64,000 nucleotides of DNA, taken from contig JADJLP010000001.1 in NCBI GenBank assembly GCA_016710065.1, forward strand, positions 682,001-746,000, given 5' to 3'. The notes under the pieces are model-generated. The model saw only the letters and a program-made list of their open reading frames with translations, was not told the DNA's origin and did no database searches. The stretch is from Candidatus Ideonella esbjergensis (GTDB lineage Bacteria; Pseudomonadota; Gammaproteobacteria; Burkholderiales; Burkholderiaceae_C). Position numbers and translations under genes: made by a program. This document shows, in pieces, positions 28,044-36,321 of the stretch (position 1 is the stretch's first letter; each line of letters begins with the position of its first letter).

Positions 28044-28285
28044 AGCGTCGGCGCGCCGCGCCAGCCGATATCGACTTCACACAACATCGCGTGGCAGCCG
28101 GCTCGATCACGCTGCCCACCCACTGGTCGCCTGAGCAGGCCGTCGCGGTCTTCGAGATCCTGGACGATTTGCGCGAGCACGTCTGGGCTCGCTACGGCCT
28201 GCAGATCCAGCAGGTATTGCGCGACGAACGCGCCACGGCAGTCCCCGCCGCAGACGACATCGACGAAACCGACGTGCCGTTCTGA
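28040..28285 (+). CDS. small IS21-linked protein, 81 aa
   Basis: The ATG at 28040 overlaps the istB stop (ATGA). The product (MKRRRAAPADIDFTQHRVAA, LPTHWSPEQAVAVFEILDDL, REHVWARYGLQIQQVL) is predicted helical and acidic at the end. Short genes of this look follow istB in a subgroup of IS21 elements; function unknown. Its tight coupling to istAB suggests a role in the transposition cycle. Confidence 0.6.
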   Translation: MKRRRAAPADIDFTQHRVAAGSITLPTHWSPEQAVAVFEILDDLREHVWARYGLQIQQVLRDERATAVPAADDIDETDVPF

Positions 28286-29055
28286 TCGACGCCAGGGCGC
28301 CGGGACTGCTGCCAGTCACCGCGCCAACGGCGCCGCTCAAGACTCAACCAACCCGGCCATGAAAACGCGGTCTCGCAGCCAAATTTGTGCGCTGGCTCAC
28401 AACCGCCAACAGGTGGCTCGCCGCCGCATTCCGGCAGCGCTACCCGACGGTGCTGTTGGAGACCCAGCGCATGGTAGTCAGTGACGGACCAGTGACGACG
28501 GCAGGTGCTGCGCTCGCCCATACCGATTTGATGCTGCATCTTGTAGCGCGCACGGCCGGCGCCTCGATGGCGGAGCGCTGCGCACAGTTGCTGCTCGCCG
28601 ACCGGCGCGAGGTTCAGTCGAGGCATATCAGTCTGTCGTGGATGGCCGAGTCCGACCCGTTGATGCGGCAGGCATGCGGCTGGATTGACAAACACCTGGG
28701 CGAACAAGTCGACGTGGGTGACTTGGCGGACGCGCTCCACATGACGCCCAGAACATTGGCGCGGAGGTGCAATCGATCGTTGGGGGTCTCACCGTGGAGC
28801 CTCGTGCAGCGCAGGCGCATTGAAGCGGCGGCTGACCTCCTGCGTGCAACGACACTGCCTTTCGAGAAGATCGCCGCCCGCGTAGGCTATGCCGATCCTT
28901 CGGCGCTTCGCACCCTGATCAGGAGGGAACTGGGTGTAGCGCCGTCATCGTTACGGGCTGGAGCGGTCAACAGTGCCTAGTGTCGGCGTGCTCGAGCCAA
29001 TGCAAGCGCTCGGCACATTGTTCAGGTTCCTATTTCAGCCAGCGAGATATCGATC

Positions 29056-29385
29056 ATGAAGATGGAAGGCATACCCTTCGGCATCACTGACTGGGAGTCC
29101 ATTCCCCGCACGGAGCACAAGGGAACCACTGGCGTTGCCTACTGGCGCACGGCCAACTTCGGGAGCATTCGAGTGCGCATGGTCGAGTACTCACAGGGTT
29201 ACGAGGCCGACCATTGGTGTTCCAAGGGCCACATACTGCTGTGCTTGAGCGGGGAACTCGAAACCGAGTTGGAAGACGGGCGCAAGTTTGTCCTGAAGTC
29301 AGGCACAAGCTATCAGGTCGCCGATGGGGCCGAACCACACCGCTCGCGCACAGCAGGCGGAGCCACACTGTTCATCGTCGACTAG
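29056..29385 (+). CDS. DHCW-motif cupin protein (integron cassette gene)
   Basis: The 109-residue single cupin domain has IRVRMVEYSQGYEADHWCSK, containing DHWC (the DHCW-type motif), then GHILLCLSGELETELEDG and SGTSYQVADGAEPHRSR, the second cupin motif. Members of this family are typical cargo of integron cassettes; no activity is assigned. An integron core follows 50 bp after the stop. Confidence 0.82.
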   Translation: MKMEGIPFGITDWESIPRTEHKGTTGVAYWRTANFGSIRVRMVEYSQGYEADHWCSKGHILLCLSGELETELEDGRKFVLKSGTSYQVADGAEPHRSRTAGGATLFIVD

Positions 29386-29434
29386 ATGGCAAACATGCAG
29401 TCAGCGCGCCTTGCCGCTGGTGCCCGCTCAACTC

Positions 29435-29441
29435 GTTAGGC
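29435..29441 (+). other. integron core GTTAGGC (right half of an attC)
   Basis: TGCCCGCTCAACTCGTTAGGC at 29421-29441 matches the right end of the complete attC sites at 33174-34706. The left core is not found between the cupin stop and here, so this site is partial or strongly diverged. Confidence 0.65.
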
Positions 29442-29458
29442 AGCGCAAGAAGCCAGCC

Positions 29459-30178
29459 ATGCGGTTCGTCGATCGGTTTCAAGCCCTCTTCTTCGACATG
29501 AACGGCACCTTCATGTTCGATCATGATCGCCTGGGGCGCGATGAAGACTTCTTCGCCACATACCGCAAGATCGGCGGTCGCCGCTTGGCAGGCCACGAAG
29601 TCCGGGTGCTGGTGATGCGGACCTGTGACTCGCTTCGCCGAGATTACGACGATCCCGCATGCTTCGAGTCGTTCCCGTCCCTTCTGGACGCGGTCACGAC
29701 GTACAGCGGCCTGCACGGCGCGGATGCGCAAGACATTGCAGATGTGATCGCCGCGCATGAAGTCGGCGAGGTTCCCTCATGGGCAGCTCGCGCGCTTCAG
29801 GTCTTCGCGACTACGCACCCCCTCGCGCTAGTCACCAATGTTTGGGCACCGCAGGAAGCATGGCGTGACGTTTTTGCGCGCAGCGGCGTATCCCATGTCT
29901 TCCAGCACCAGGCGTTCTCGTCATCCATTGGAGTTGTGAAGCCCTCTCCGCACCTGTTTCTCGTGGCACTGCAAGCCATGAAAGTTGATCCCGCCGCGGC
30001 CCTGTTCATCGGAGACTCGATCGAACGCGACATTCGCCCTGCGAAACAACTTGGATTCAGTACTGTCTTAGTAGGATCGAATGGCCGGGATACCGAAGCC
30101 GATCTGCTGGTTTCTTCAATTGCGGAACTGCTCTGTCAAGGCGCCACGCCGCAGGCGGCCGTTCACCTCGCACGTTAG
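29459..30178 (+). CDS. HAD-superfamily hydrolase (integron cassette gene)
   Basis: The 239-residue protein starts at ATG 29459, 17 bp after the integron core. HAD motif I is FFDMNGTFMF (Asp nucleophile, second acid replaced by Asn), motif II is LALVTNVW, motif III is GVVKPSP and motif IV is FIGDSIERDI. The second Asp of motif I normally helps protonate the leaving group; N in DxN is unusual, so activity may be altered. The stop codon TAG lies inside the next GTTAGGC core. Confidence 0.85.
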   Translation: MRFVDRFQALFFDMNGTFMFDHDRLGRDEDFFATYRKIGGRRLAGHEVRVLVMRTCDSLRRDYDDPACFESFPSLLDAVTTYSGLHGADAQDIADVIAAHEVGEVPSWAARALQVFATTHPLALVTNVWAPQEAWRDVFARSGVSHVFQHQAFSSSIGVVKPSPHLFLVALQAMKVDPAAALFIGDSIERDIRPAKQLGFSTVLVGSNGRDTEADLLVSSIAELLCQGATPQAAVHLAR

Positions 30179-30180
30179 GC
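30174..30180 (+). other. integron core GTTAGGC (right half of an attC)
   Basis: CACCTCGCACGTTAGGC at 30164-30180 is the right end of an attC and includes the HAD stop codon. No left core was found; the HAD gene seems to read directly into it, as if part of the site was deleted. Confidence 0.6.
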
Positions 30181-30186
30181 GGCGCA

Positions 30187-30732
30187 GTGCAAGCTCTTCT
30201 CCGTCCTCTTTCCGAATCTGACATCGAGGTGGTCGCACGTATTCACGCCGCCAGTTGGAGAACCGCGTATCGCGGCATGCTTCAAGACGAGTTCCTCGAC
30301 GGAGACCTCGAGGCGAACCGTGCCGTACTGTGGACGAAGCGACTGTCGCCGATGCCCCGCGGTCACTTTGGCTATCTGGCGAGCTACGACAACCAACCTG
30401 TTGGCTTTGCGTTTGCCTTCGGTGAGCACGACTCCCAGTGGGGAACGCAGGTGGACAATCTGCACGTGCTGCAGGACTTTCGATGCAAGGGCATTGGGTC
30501 ACTGCTTCTGGCCTCCGTAGCAGCCCAGGCAGTCGAAAAACATGGTCATCTCGGCGTTTACCTGTGGGTCTATGAGCAAAACTTGGCTGCCCGCAAGTAC
30601 TACGAGGGCCTGGGCGCAGTGGCTGTCGAGCGTGCTGTCATCACACCGCCAGGAGGCGGCATGGTCCCCCAGTGGCGGTACACCTGGCCCAGTGCAGCCG
30701 CACTACTGTCGGCGCTCAAACGCGAGGCCTAA
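30187..30732 (+). CDS. GNAT-family acetyltransferase (integron cassette gene)
   Basis: The 181-residue protein starts at GTG 30187, 6 bp after the core site. GNAT motifs are clear: IHAASWRTAYRGMLQDEFLD near the N-terminus, VDNLHVLQDFRCKGIGSLLL (acetyl-CoA loop R-x-x-G-x-G/A) near 97-116, and LWVYEQNLAARKYYEGLGA near 137-155. Cassette-borne acetyltransferases often act on antibiotics or amino acids; the substrate is unknown. Its stop overlaps GCCTAAG, which resembles the left core of an attC. Confidence 0.88.
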   Translation: MQALLRPLSESDIEVVARIHAASWRTAYRGMLQDEFLDGDLEANRAVLWTKRLSPMPRGHFGYLASYDNQPVGFAFAFGEHDSQWGTQVDNLHVLQDFRCKGIGSLLLASVAAQAVEKHGHLGVYLWVYEQNLAARKYYEGLGAVAVERAVITPPGGGMVPQWRYTWPSAAALLSALKREA

Positions 30733-30986
30733 GGATGGTTTGCGCAACTCAGCGCGCAGCGCAATGTGAGACCCGGCCGGCGGCGTGAGTGCGAGATCGC
30801 GCGCGCAACCGGACCTTCGGCGCGCGAGCCCGGTTGACCAAGGGCCGCCATCGGCGGCACGTGCGAACTGGAACTCCGCCAGGAGCGGCCGATCATCAAC
30901 ACCGGCCTTTGGGATGCACCGCCAAAGGATCTCCTCAAATGATGCGATTTTCAGAAGTCCACGTCGACCGCGGAGCCTCGCCGCCG
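30733..30986. other. intergenic, left attC-like core only
   Basis: GCCTAAG (30727-30733) begins what should be an attC, but no right-hand GTTRRRY core with matching arms follows before the AHSA1 pseudogene. The site is probably cut by rearrangement. No gene is recognised here. Confidence 0.35.
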
Positions 30987-31474
30987 TCAGACGAGCGTGG
31001 GGAGCAGCGCATCTAGCTGCGCTAACTGTTCGGGCAGCCCCTCGGTGCTCCCGATGTTTCGGTCGAGCGCGGCCTTTGTCGGGTAGAGCTCGGAGAACGT
31101 CAGGTGCGTCTGCCCGTCCTTCTCCTCGAACGTAACGGTGGTCACGGCGCCATCGTCGCTTTCCTCGTTCGTCCAAGACAGGCGCAACGGCGGCGTAACC
31201 TCGATGTACTTGCCAAGAAGGCCATCGTCTTCGAGTCGCCGAGGTCAAATACGAGGCGGTAGGTGCCGCCCACGCGCGTCCTGGTCCAGGGACATCAGCG
31301 CCAGGCCGATCGACTTAGGCACCCACCACTGCTTGAACAGCTCGGGCCGCGTCCAGGCCTCGAACACCAGGCGCGCGGGCGCGTCGAAGATGCGCTTTGG
31401 ACCACTTCGCGGTCGGACACGCGCTCCGCCGAGGTGAGATGCTTCGCGCCCGCGGGCTCACTTCTTTCGACCAT
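30987..31474 (-). pseudogene. SRPBCC/AHSA1-domain protein, frameshifted
   Basis: Pieces in different frames, from ATG 31474: ERVSDREVV, then IFDAPARLVFEAWTRPELFK and QWWVPKSIG, then GGTYRLVFD, then IEVTPPLRLSWTNEESDDGA and FEEKDGQTHLTFSELYPTKA to the stop at 30987. This is the order of AHSA1-type START-fold proteins that accompany ArsR regulators. At least three shifts break it. Its start overlaps the arsR end. Confidence 0.82.
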
Positions 31475-31815
31475 CGTCGCTCTCCTTGCGTTTCAGTGCC
31501 TCGACAACCTTGTCCAGTGCACCGAAGCGCGCCGTCCACATGCGGCGGTAGCGCTCAAGCCAGGCCCACTCCTTGTCCAGCGCACCCTGCCCGAGCCGAC
31601 AGGTGCGTACCCGCCCCTACCTTCTCTGTGGTGACCAGCCCAGCTTGCTCCAGCACGTCGACGTGCTTCTTCATGCCCGTCAGCGTCAATTGGAAGCGCT
31701 CGGCCAGCTCGGTGATCGAAGCGTCCTCGCGCCAGAGCCGCTCGATCACGCCTCGCCGGGTCGCGTCTGACAGCGCGGCGAAAGAGGCGTCGAGACGAGA
31801 TGAATACTGAACCAT
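31458..31815 (-). pseudogene. ArsR-family regulator, one frameshift
   Basis: From ATG 31815 the product MVQYSSRLDASFAALSDATR, RRGVIERLWREDASITELAE and LTGMKKHVDVLEQAGLV shows the ArsR winged helix. After TTEKVG a 1-nt shift near 31610 is needed to continue with RVRTCRLGQGALDKEWAWLE, RYRRMWTARF and the end at 31458. The repaired protein would be a normal 118-residue ArsR of the AHSA1-linked subgroup. As written it ends out of frame. Confidence 0.85.
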
Positions 31816-31827
31816 ACAGTTCAGTAT
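31804..31827. promoter_or_regulatory. ArsR operator-like palindrome over the start codon
   Basis: ATACTGAAC (31804-31812) and GTTCAGTAT (31819-31827) form perfect 9 bp arms around 6 bp that contain the arsR start codon. ArsR autoregulation from a palindrome at the start is common. The IS110 remnant begins directly upstream, so the original promoter is probably gone. Confidence 0.6.
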
Positions 31828-31829
31828 AG

Positions 31830-32484
31830 GGTCGACGCTTGCTGGATGCAGCGCATGGCCTGCTCCAGCCGCGCGATGCGGGTCGTGGCCTCCGTGACCG
31901 CGTGCAGGTACTCCTGAAGGCAATTCCCTGCGCTGCGTGCTCCAGCTTGAGCGTGGCCAGCCAGCGCAGGTGTGCTGCGGTCCAGGCACTCTTGCCTGCG
32001 TAGGTGATGCCGATGCGCAGCAGCAGGGCCTTGAGCCCGTGGCGGGCGTTGCGGCATTCGCGCACGGCGTCTTCGCGGCTGCGTGCCAGGTCACGTACGG
32101 CTTCGTCGGCTGCGCCGGGCACGCGCACCGCAGTGAGCTCGCCCGAACTGCTCAGCCGCGCCAGCATCATCGCGTCGCGGCGATCGGCCTTCACCCGGTC
32201 GCCCGATCGCTTGGGCATCGACGAGGGTGCCACGACCTGGCATTCGATGCCCTGCGCGCTCAGATGCCGCCAGACAACGAAGCCGCACGGCCGGCTTCGT
32301 AGACCACGTGCAGCCGGTGGCCCTTGCTGATCAACTTGCGCAGCGCCTTGTCTAGCCCGACGAGGTCCCCGTCGATGCTGCCAACATGTCGGACCTCGCC
32401 ATCGCGGCCGGCGTCGGCCGCGGCGATGTCGATGCTGTCCTTGTGGATGTCCAATCCGACGTACACAGTGCTAGATTTATCCAT
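31830..32484 (-). pseudogene. IS110-family transposase, frameshifted and 3'-truncated
   Basis: From ATG 32484: MDKSSTVYVGLDIHKDSIDI, HVGSIDGDLVGLDKALRKLI, LHVVYEAG (DEDD domain). A shift near 32280 leads to VVAPSSMPKRSGDRVKADRR, DAMMLARLSSSGELTAVRVP and HGLKALLLRIGITYAGKSAW. Another shift near 31925 gives LQEYLHAVTEATTRIARLEQ. The coding then stops at arsR, so the C-terminal transposase_20 domain is missing. It is not closely similar to the remnant at 16653. Confidence 0.88.
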
Positions 32485-32639
32485 GGCCCGTCTCCTGGCA
32501 AATTCGCAACGTCCTGACCGACCATCGGTCCGGTGCATTGGTGTGGCTCGGCACGCCCTGGGCGTGCAACCTACGTTATTGCAGGGGACGGGCCGCCCGA
32601 ATTCGCGAAGCCATTCTGTCTAGGCGTCGCAGGTCACCC

Positions 32640-33179
32640 ATGTCTCAGTCCCCAGCGGAGTTCATGCGCTACACCGCCCCAGATGCAGCCGCGCTCGAGC
32701 AGGGCATGGTAGTAGCTCGAACCAAGCTCGCGGAGGCGCAAGTACGTGGAGACGAGAGCGCCATCCTGGAGCAAGTGGCGGACCTCGGTGGCATGCTCAC
32801 CACTGCAAGGAAGGAAGCCTCTGCTCTTGAACTGCTTCGCGCTCACGAGAGGCTCGCTACCTCACACGAGAGCGAGGAGCAGAGTGCTTGGTACTGGAAC
32901 GCGTTGGCAACGGCCTTGCAGTACTTGAACGAGAGAATTGCCGCAGAGGCGTACTTTGCCAGGGCAGCTACCGTAGCCAGGAAAGGCGGTTGGCGGCGCG
33001 TCGAAGCCATGACCCTGCACCACTGGGGGCGAAGCTTGGTCGAGCAGGGTCAAATCGATGCAGCGGAATCACGAATCGCTCAGGCACTTGCAATTCGAGA
33101 GGAGCTTGGTGAACCTCGTCAGGAGTCTTCACGCAAAGCACTGGCCGAGATTGCCAGGCTCCGCGCGGGCGACGCCTAA
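32640..33179 (+). CDS. TPR-like protein (integron cassette gene)
   Basis: The 179-residue helical protein starts at ATG 32640 (MSQSPAEFMRYTAPDAAALE). Paired helices of TPR type are visible: WYWNALATALQYLNERIAAE, AYFARAATVARKGGWRRVEA and HHWGRSLVEQGQIDAAESRI. No enzyme motif is seen; a protein-binding role is likely. Its stop TAA is part of the left core of the complete attC that follows. A longer in-frame start upstream lacks a ribosome site and crosses IS110 flank sequence. Confidence 0.65.
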   Translation: MSQSPAEFMRYTAPDAAALEQGMVVARTKLAEAQVRGDESAILEQVADLGGMLTTARKEASALELLRAHERLATSHESEEQSAWYWNALATALQYLNERIAAEAYFARAATVARKGGWRRVEAMTLHHWGRSLVEQGQIDAAESRIAQALAIREELGEPRQESSRKALAEIARLRAGDA

Positions 33180-33299
33180 CCCCTCGTTCAAGCGCAGCCC
33201 CAACAGCGCGACACCAGGCCCGCGCGGCAGTGCGGTTTATCATCTGCCGCACGGGCCTGGTGTTACGCTGCTGGTGCCCGCTCAACTCGCACGTTAAGC
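33174..33299 (+). other. integron attC site, complete, 126 bp
   Basis: Left core GCCTAAC (33174-33180) pairs with right core GTTAAGC (33293-33299). Next to them are CCCTCGTTCAAGC and GCTCAACTCGCAC, the same blocks as in the other sites. The centre holds 19 bp arms with one mismatch (ACACCAGGCCCG start), giving a long cruciform stem. It contains the stop codon of the TPR-like gene. Confidence 0.88.
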
Positions 33300-33330
33300 T
33301 TCACAAAGCGGCTCCTACCTACTGCCAGCC

Positions 33331-33969
33331 ATGATTGCAACATCCCAGTTCATCATCTTTGTCGGCGCCGCTCTGCTCATGGCAGTCACTCCAGGCCCGA
33401 ACATGATTTATCTCGTCTCACGATCCCTCTGTCAGGGTCGGGCTGCGGGAGTCATGTCTTGGTTCGGGGTCGTTCTTGGCTTCACGGTTCATATGCTGTG
33501 CGCTTCAATTGGCCTGACTGCTCTGTTCATGGCCGTTCCACTCGGGTACGAACTTCTAAAGTTCGCTGGCGCGGTCTATCTGTTGTGGCTCGCGTGGCAA
33601 GCCATCCGTCCAGGCGCGCGCTCACCTTTTGAGGCGAAAGACCTGCCGCCTGAGCCACCACGCAAGCTGTTCATGATGGGTTTGCTCACGAGCATCCTGA
33701 ATCCAAAGGTCGCAATCTTCTACCTTTCGGTTCTACCTCAATTCATTTCGCCTGAGTCAGGCTCGGTCCTGATTCAAAGTCTGGTGCTTGGTGTCACGCA
33801 GGTGTCCATAGGCTCAAGCGTCAATCTCATGGTCACTCTGTCAGCTGCTGCAATCGCGGGGTGGTTCGCCACGAATCGCGTATGGCTCGCCGTGCAGCGG
33901 TACTTCATGGGTCTCGTGCTGGGTGTACTGGCAGTCAAGCTTCTTACGCAGCAGCGCAGTGCAGCCTAA
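33331..33969 (+). CDS. LysE/RhtB-family exporter (integron cassette gene)
   Basis: The 212-residue membrane protein has six hydrophobic segments and the LysE signature near the N-terminus (AVTPGPNMIYLVSRSLCQGR). Other family features are GAVYLLWLAWQAIRPG and GLLTSILNPKVAIFYLSVLP. It should export amino acids or homoserine-lactone-like compounds across the inner membrane. The start lies 31 bp after the previous attC core, and the stop overlaps the next attC. A normal full-length family member. Confidence 0.93.
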   Translation: MIATSQFIIFVGAALLMAVTPGPNMIYLVSRSLCQGRAAGVMSWFGVVLGFTVHMLCASIGLTALFMAVPLGYELLKFAGAVYLLWLAWQAIRPGARSPFEAKDLPPEPPRKLFMMGLLTSILNPKVAIFYLSVLPQFISPESGSVLIQSLVLGVTQVSIGSSVNLMVTLSAAAIAGWFATNRVWLAVQRYFMGLVLGVLAVKLLTQQRSAA

Positions 33970-34032
33970 CCCCTCGTTCAAGCGGAGCCCCAACGCCATG
34001 CCGCAGGTGCCCGCTTAACTCGCACGTTAGGC
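33964..34032 (+). other. integron attC site, complete, 69 bp
   Basis: Left core GCCTAAC (33964-33970) and right core GTTAGGC (34026-34032), with CCCTCGTTCAAGCGGAGC and CCCGCTTAACTCGCAC inside. This is a short, classical 59-base-element-like site without a long central stem. It contains the LysE stop codon. Confidence 0.92.
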
Positions 34033-34051
34033 AGCGCAACACCTTCGCACT

Positions 34052-34573
34052 ATGGACCGCAGACACTTTCACCTCACTATGTTCGCCGCCATGTCAACTT
34101 CCGCCCTGGGCCAAGAGAGTACTGCCATCGACGGGCCGCGCGGTCGCTTTGATGATGACCTGATCTCCAACCTCGAGGGTCGCTGGAAGATCTCACGGCA
34201 GATCCGAGGCACGACTGTGGAGAACTCGGCCAATGCCGCCTGGGTCTTGAATCACCAGTTCCTGCAACTGCACATGAAGGACGTCGCGTCGCCCCCGAAG
34301 TACGAAGCCATCGTGCTCATCGGCTACATCTACTCCGACAAGCAGTACGTCGCTTACTGGACAGACAACTTTGGCGCCAAGTTCTCGGCGGTGGCCAAGG
34401 GCACGCGCACTGGGAACTCCGTCGAGTTCCGGTTCGAGTATCACGATGGGCCCTTCTTCAACACATTCACCTGGTATCCCGAGCGCAAGGAGTGGGTGCT
34501 GCGCATGGAGAGCCAGTCCCCTTCTGGCTCCAGGCAGCCGTTCGCGACGGACACACTGTCCAGGCTGCCGTGA
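34052..34573 (+). CDS. secreted DUF1579-like protein (integron cassette gene)
   Basis: The 173-residue protein starts MDRRHFHLTMFAAMSTSALG, a short signal-peptide-like segment. A beta-rich body follows with LISNLEGRWKISRQIRGTTV, SDKQYVAYWTDNFGAKFSAV and GPFFNTFTWYPERKEWVLRM, similar in plan to DUF1579 proteins that form small beta barrels. Function unknown. It lies between two complete attC sites and is thus a clear cassette. A distant relative, the pseudogene at 17909, has the same fold pattern. Confidence 0.65.
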   Translation: MDRRHFHLTMFAAMSTSALGQESTAIDGPRGRFDDDLISNLEGRWKISRQIRGTTVENSANAAWVLNHQFLQLHMKDVASPPKYEAIVLIGYIYSDKQYVAYWTDNFGAKFSAVAKGTRTGNSVEFRFEYHDGPFFNTFTWYPERKEWVLRMESQSPSGSRQPFATDTLSRLP

Positions 34574-34580
34574 GAGCGCT

Positions 34581-34706
34581 GCCTAACCCCTCGTTCAAGC
34601 GGAGCACCAACGGCACGGCGCCAGGCCCGCGAGCCGGTGTTGTCTATCGTCCAGCTCGCGGGCCTGGCGCCGTGCCGTTGGTGCCCGCTTAACTCGCACG
34701 TTAGAC
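34581..34706 (+). other. integron attC site, complete, 126 bp, with perfect 31 bp stem
   Basis: Left core GCCTAAC (34581-34587), right core GTTAGAC (34700-34706). Arms at 34604-34634 and 34654-34684 are a perfect 31 bp inverted repeat around a 19 nt loop, an unusually strong variable terminal structure. This is the last site of the array; beyond its core lies the cut-off alpha/beta hydrolase gene. Confidence 0.92.
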
Positions 34707-35258
34707 CGCACAGCTGGCAGGGGATTGGATCCCGCCATACGAACAGCCCGCAACCGCCACTCGACGCTGATCGACGAACGGAAGACCCTTGAAGAAGGCA
34801 AGGCCGGCGAGTTGGTCGTCAAATTGCTCACCCTCGAGAAGTCGAACCTGGAGCCGATTTCTCTCCAGGAACCGGGCCTGCTTCAGTTCGTCGCCAATGT
34901 AGAGCCCCTCCGAGTTTCCGTGACCTCGGCGCAGTGGCGCAAAGACGGCAAAGCCCGCAGGCACAAAGATGGCTGCGACGGCGTCGATCTGTTGTCCTGC
35001 GTCGGGATTCTTCTCGCTGCCGTGATTCCAGACAATTCCGGGATGCGGGCCGACGCCGCCGGGCTTGAGCAGAAGTCCCTCGAGTCGCAGGCTGCCGCTT
35101 TGAAACGAAACCCGTTCCTTGGCGATGATGGACGTCGTGGTGTCCTGTGCGCTCACCGGGAATGGCAGCGTCAAACAGATCATCGCCCAAGGCGCCATGA
35201 CAAGTGTTCTGATAATCGTCTTGACCGAACCTGTGTGAGTCAGCCTGGGAGAGATCAT
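34701..35258 (-). pseudogene. alpha/beta hydrolase (dienelactone-hydrolase type), 3' half missing
   Basis: From ATG 35258 the protein has an export signal (VKTIIRTLVMAPWAMICLTL then SAQ) and an alpha/beta hydrolase front half: RLEGLLLKPGGVGPHPGIVW, NHGSEKNPD, FAVFAPLRRGHGNSEG and VAVAGCSYGGI with the nucleophile elbow G-C-S-Y-G-G. Coding then runs into the integron core (QSPASCAV, stop). The acid and histidine of the triad are absent. It marks the right border of the cassette array. Confidence 0.8.
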
Positions 35259-35347
35259 GTGTTCAACCAGCAACGGGCGTTCAAAGGAGACTGACGCTTG
35301 AGCTGCGGTGACCACAATCTACCGCGTACCGTCGCGACCATGGCCAC

Positions 35348-36292
35348 TTAGCCAGGCGCATGGCCCGCTGCGTCGTGCAAGTGTTCGCTCAACAGGCGGT
35401 AGAACCAGAACGCCTCGTGGGTTCTCATCAATTCGCCAAGCTGGCCAGGCGGAAGCCCGGTCACCCTTCGCACCTCGCGACCCAGGTGGGACTGATCTGC
35501 AAACCCCGCCTCGGCGGCCACCAATGCCAGGTCCGGTGCGGTGCCTCCGGCCTGGGCTTGCACCGTCGCGTGGACCATGGCCCGCTCCGTGCGCACGTAC
35601 AGCTGCAAGTCCCGGTGACTCTGTCCCGTCCAGTCCTTGAAGCGGCGTTGCGCCTGCCGTAGGCCGGCACCCGGCCTCGTAAATGCAGCGCGCACGACCA
35701 GCGATTGCACCCACCCGCGCAGGGTTGGCAGGGCGTGACCACCCTGTGCACCCTGCCACAGCGGTTGCAATGTCGCCTCCAGTTGATGAAACGCCTTGCG
35801 CGCGTCGGACTGGCCGATCTGAAGGAACCTGTTCAACAAGGCACCGCCCATGAGGTCCTGCAACGGCACGATCTTGTCCAGGTAGGGCTCCAGGCTGATA
35901 CCCAGCAGCCTGGACAAGGCGTCCGAATGGAAGGCCACGGACAGCGCGTGCACCGGCCCCGGCGACCAGCTGGCCGACGGCTTGCGCTGCGGTCCAGAGA
36001 ACACCACACGTGGCAGCGCAGGCGCCAACGCCGGAGGCGCTGACACCGACGGCGGCTCCACCACCATGTGCAGTTCGCCTTCGAAGATCCACGACACCAT
36101 GGGCAATGGCGTGGCCGGGTAGTGGTTGAAGCGCTGAGCATCCGTCAAGGACCGGCCCCGGGTGTCGCGTTCAACGGCCATGTAGACGCAGGCACCGAGC
36201 GCGGGACGTGGAAGGTGAAGGCGGGCGCTGATGGGCAGGTTCACGGGCGCTGTCGGTTCCGTTCTAGACCGGCCGATTGTGGCCAAGGACAC
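35348..36292 (-). CDS. AraC-family transcriptional regulator
   Basis: The protein (up to 314 residues from GTG 36292) has an N-terminal sensor half (RFNHYPATPLPMVSWIFEGE, ALSVAFHSDALSRLLGISLE) and a C-terminal AraC domain: RQAQRRFKDWTGQSHRDLQL and LVAAEAGFADQSHLGREVRR with VTGLPPGQL. It is divergent from an esterase gene with a 29 bp gap between starts, so it probably controls it. GTG 36244 or ATG 36181 are other possible starts; conserved-looking residues upstream of 36181 favour a longer form. Confidence 0.85.
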   Translation of the reverse strand: MSLATIGRSRTEPTAPVNLPISARLHLPRPALGACVYMAVERDTRGRSLTDAQRFNHYPATPLPMVSWIFEGELHMVVEPPSVSAPPALAPALPRVVFSGPQRKPSASWSPGPVHALSVAFHSDALSRLLGISLEPYLDKIVPLQDLMGGALLNRFLQIGQSDARKAFHQLEATLQPLWQGAQGGHALPTLRGWVQSLVVRAAFTRPGAGLRQAQRRFKDWTGQSHRDLQLYVRTERAMVHATVQAQAGGTAPDLALVAAEAGFADQSHLGREVRRVTGLPPGQLGELMRTHEAFWFYRLLSEHLHDAAGHAPG

Positions 36293-36321
36293 TGCAGGTC
36301 GTTCGCTCTGCCCGACCCCGC

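Noticed and set aside
30733..30986. Minus-strand frame between GNAT and AHSA1 genes as a protein
   Set aside because: No conserved motif or ribosome site; partly antisense to the GNAT end.
32618..32625. GTCTAGGC before the TPR-like gene as an integron core
   Set aside because: It departs from GTTRRRY and has no partner arms; IS110 flank sequence adjoins it. Left as unproven.
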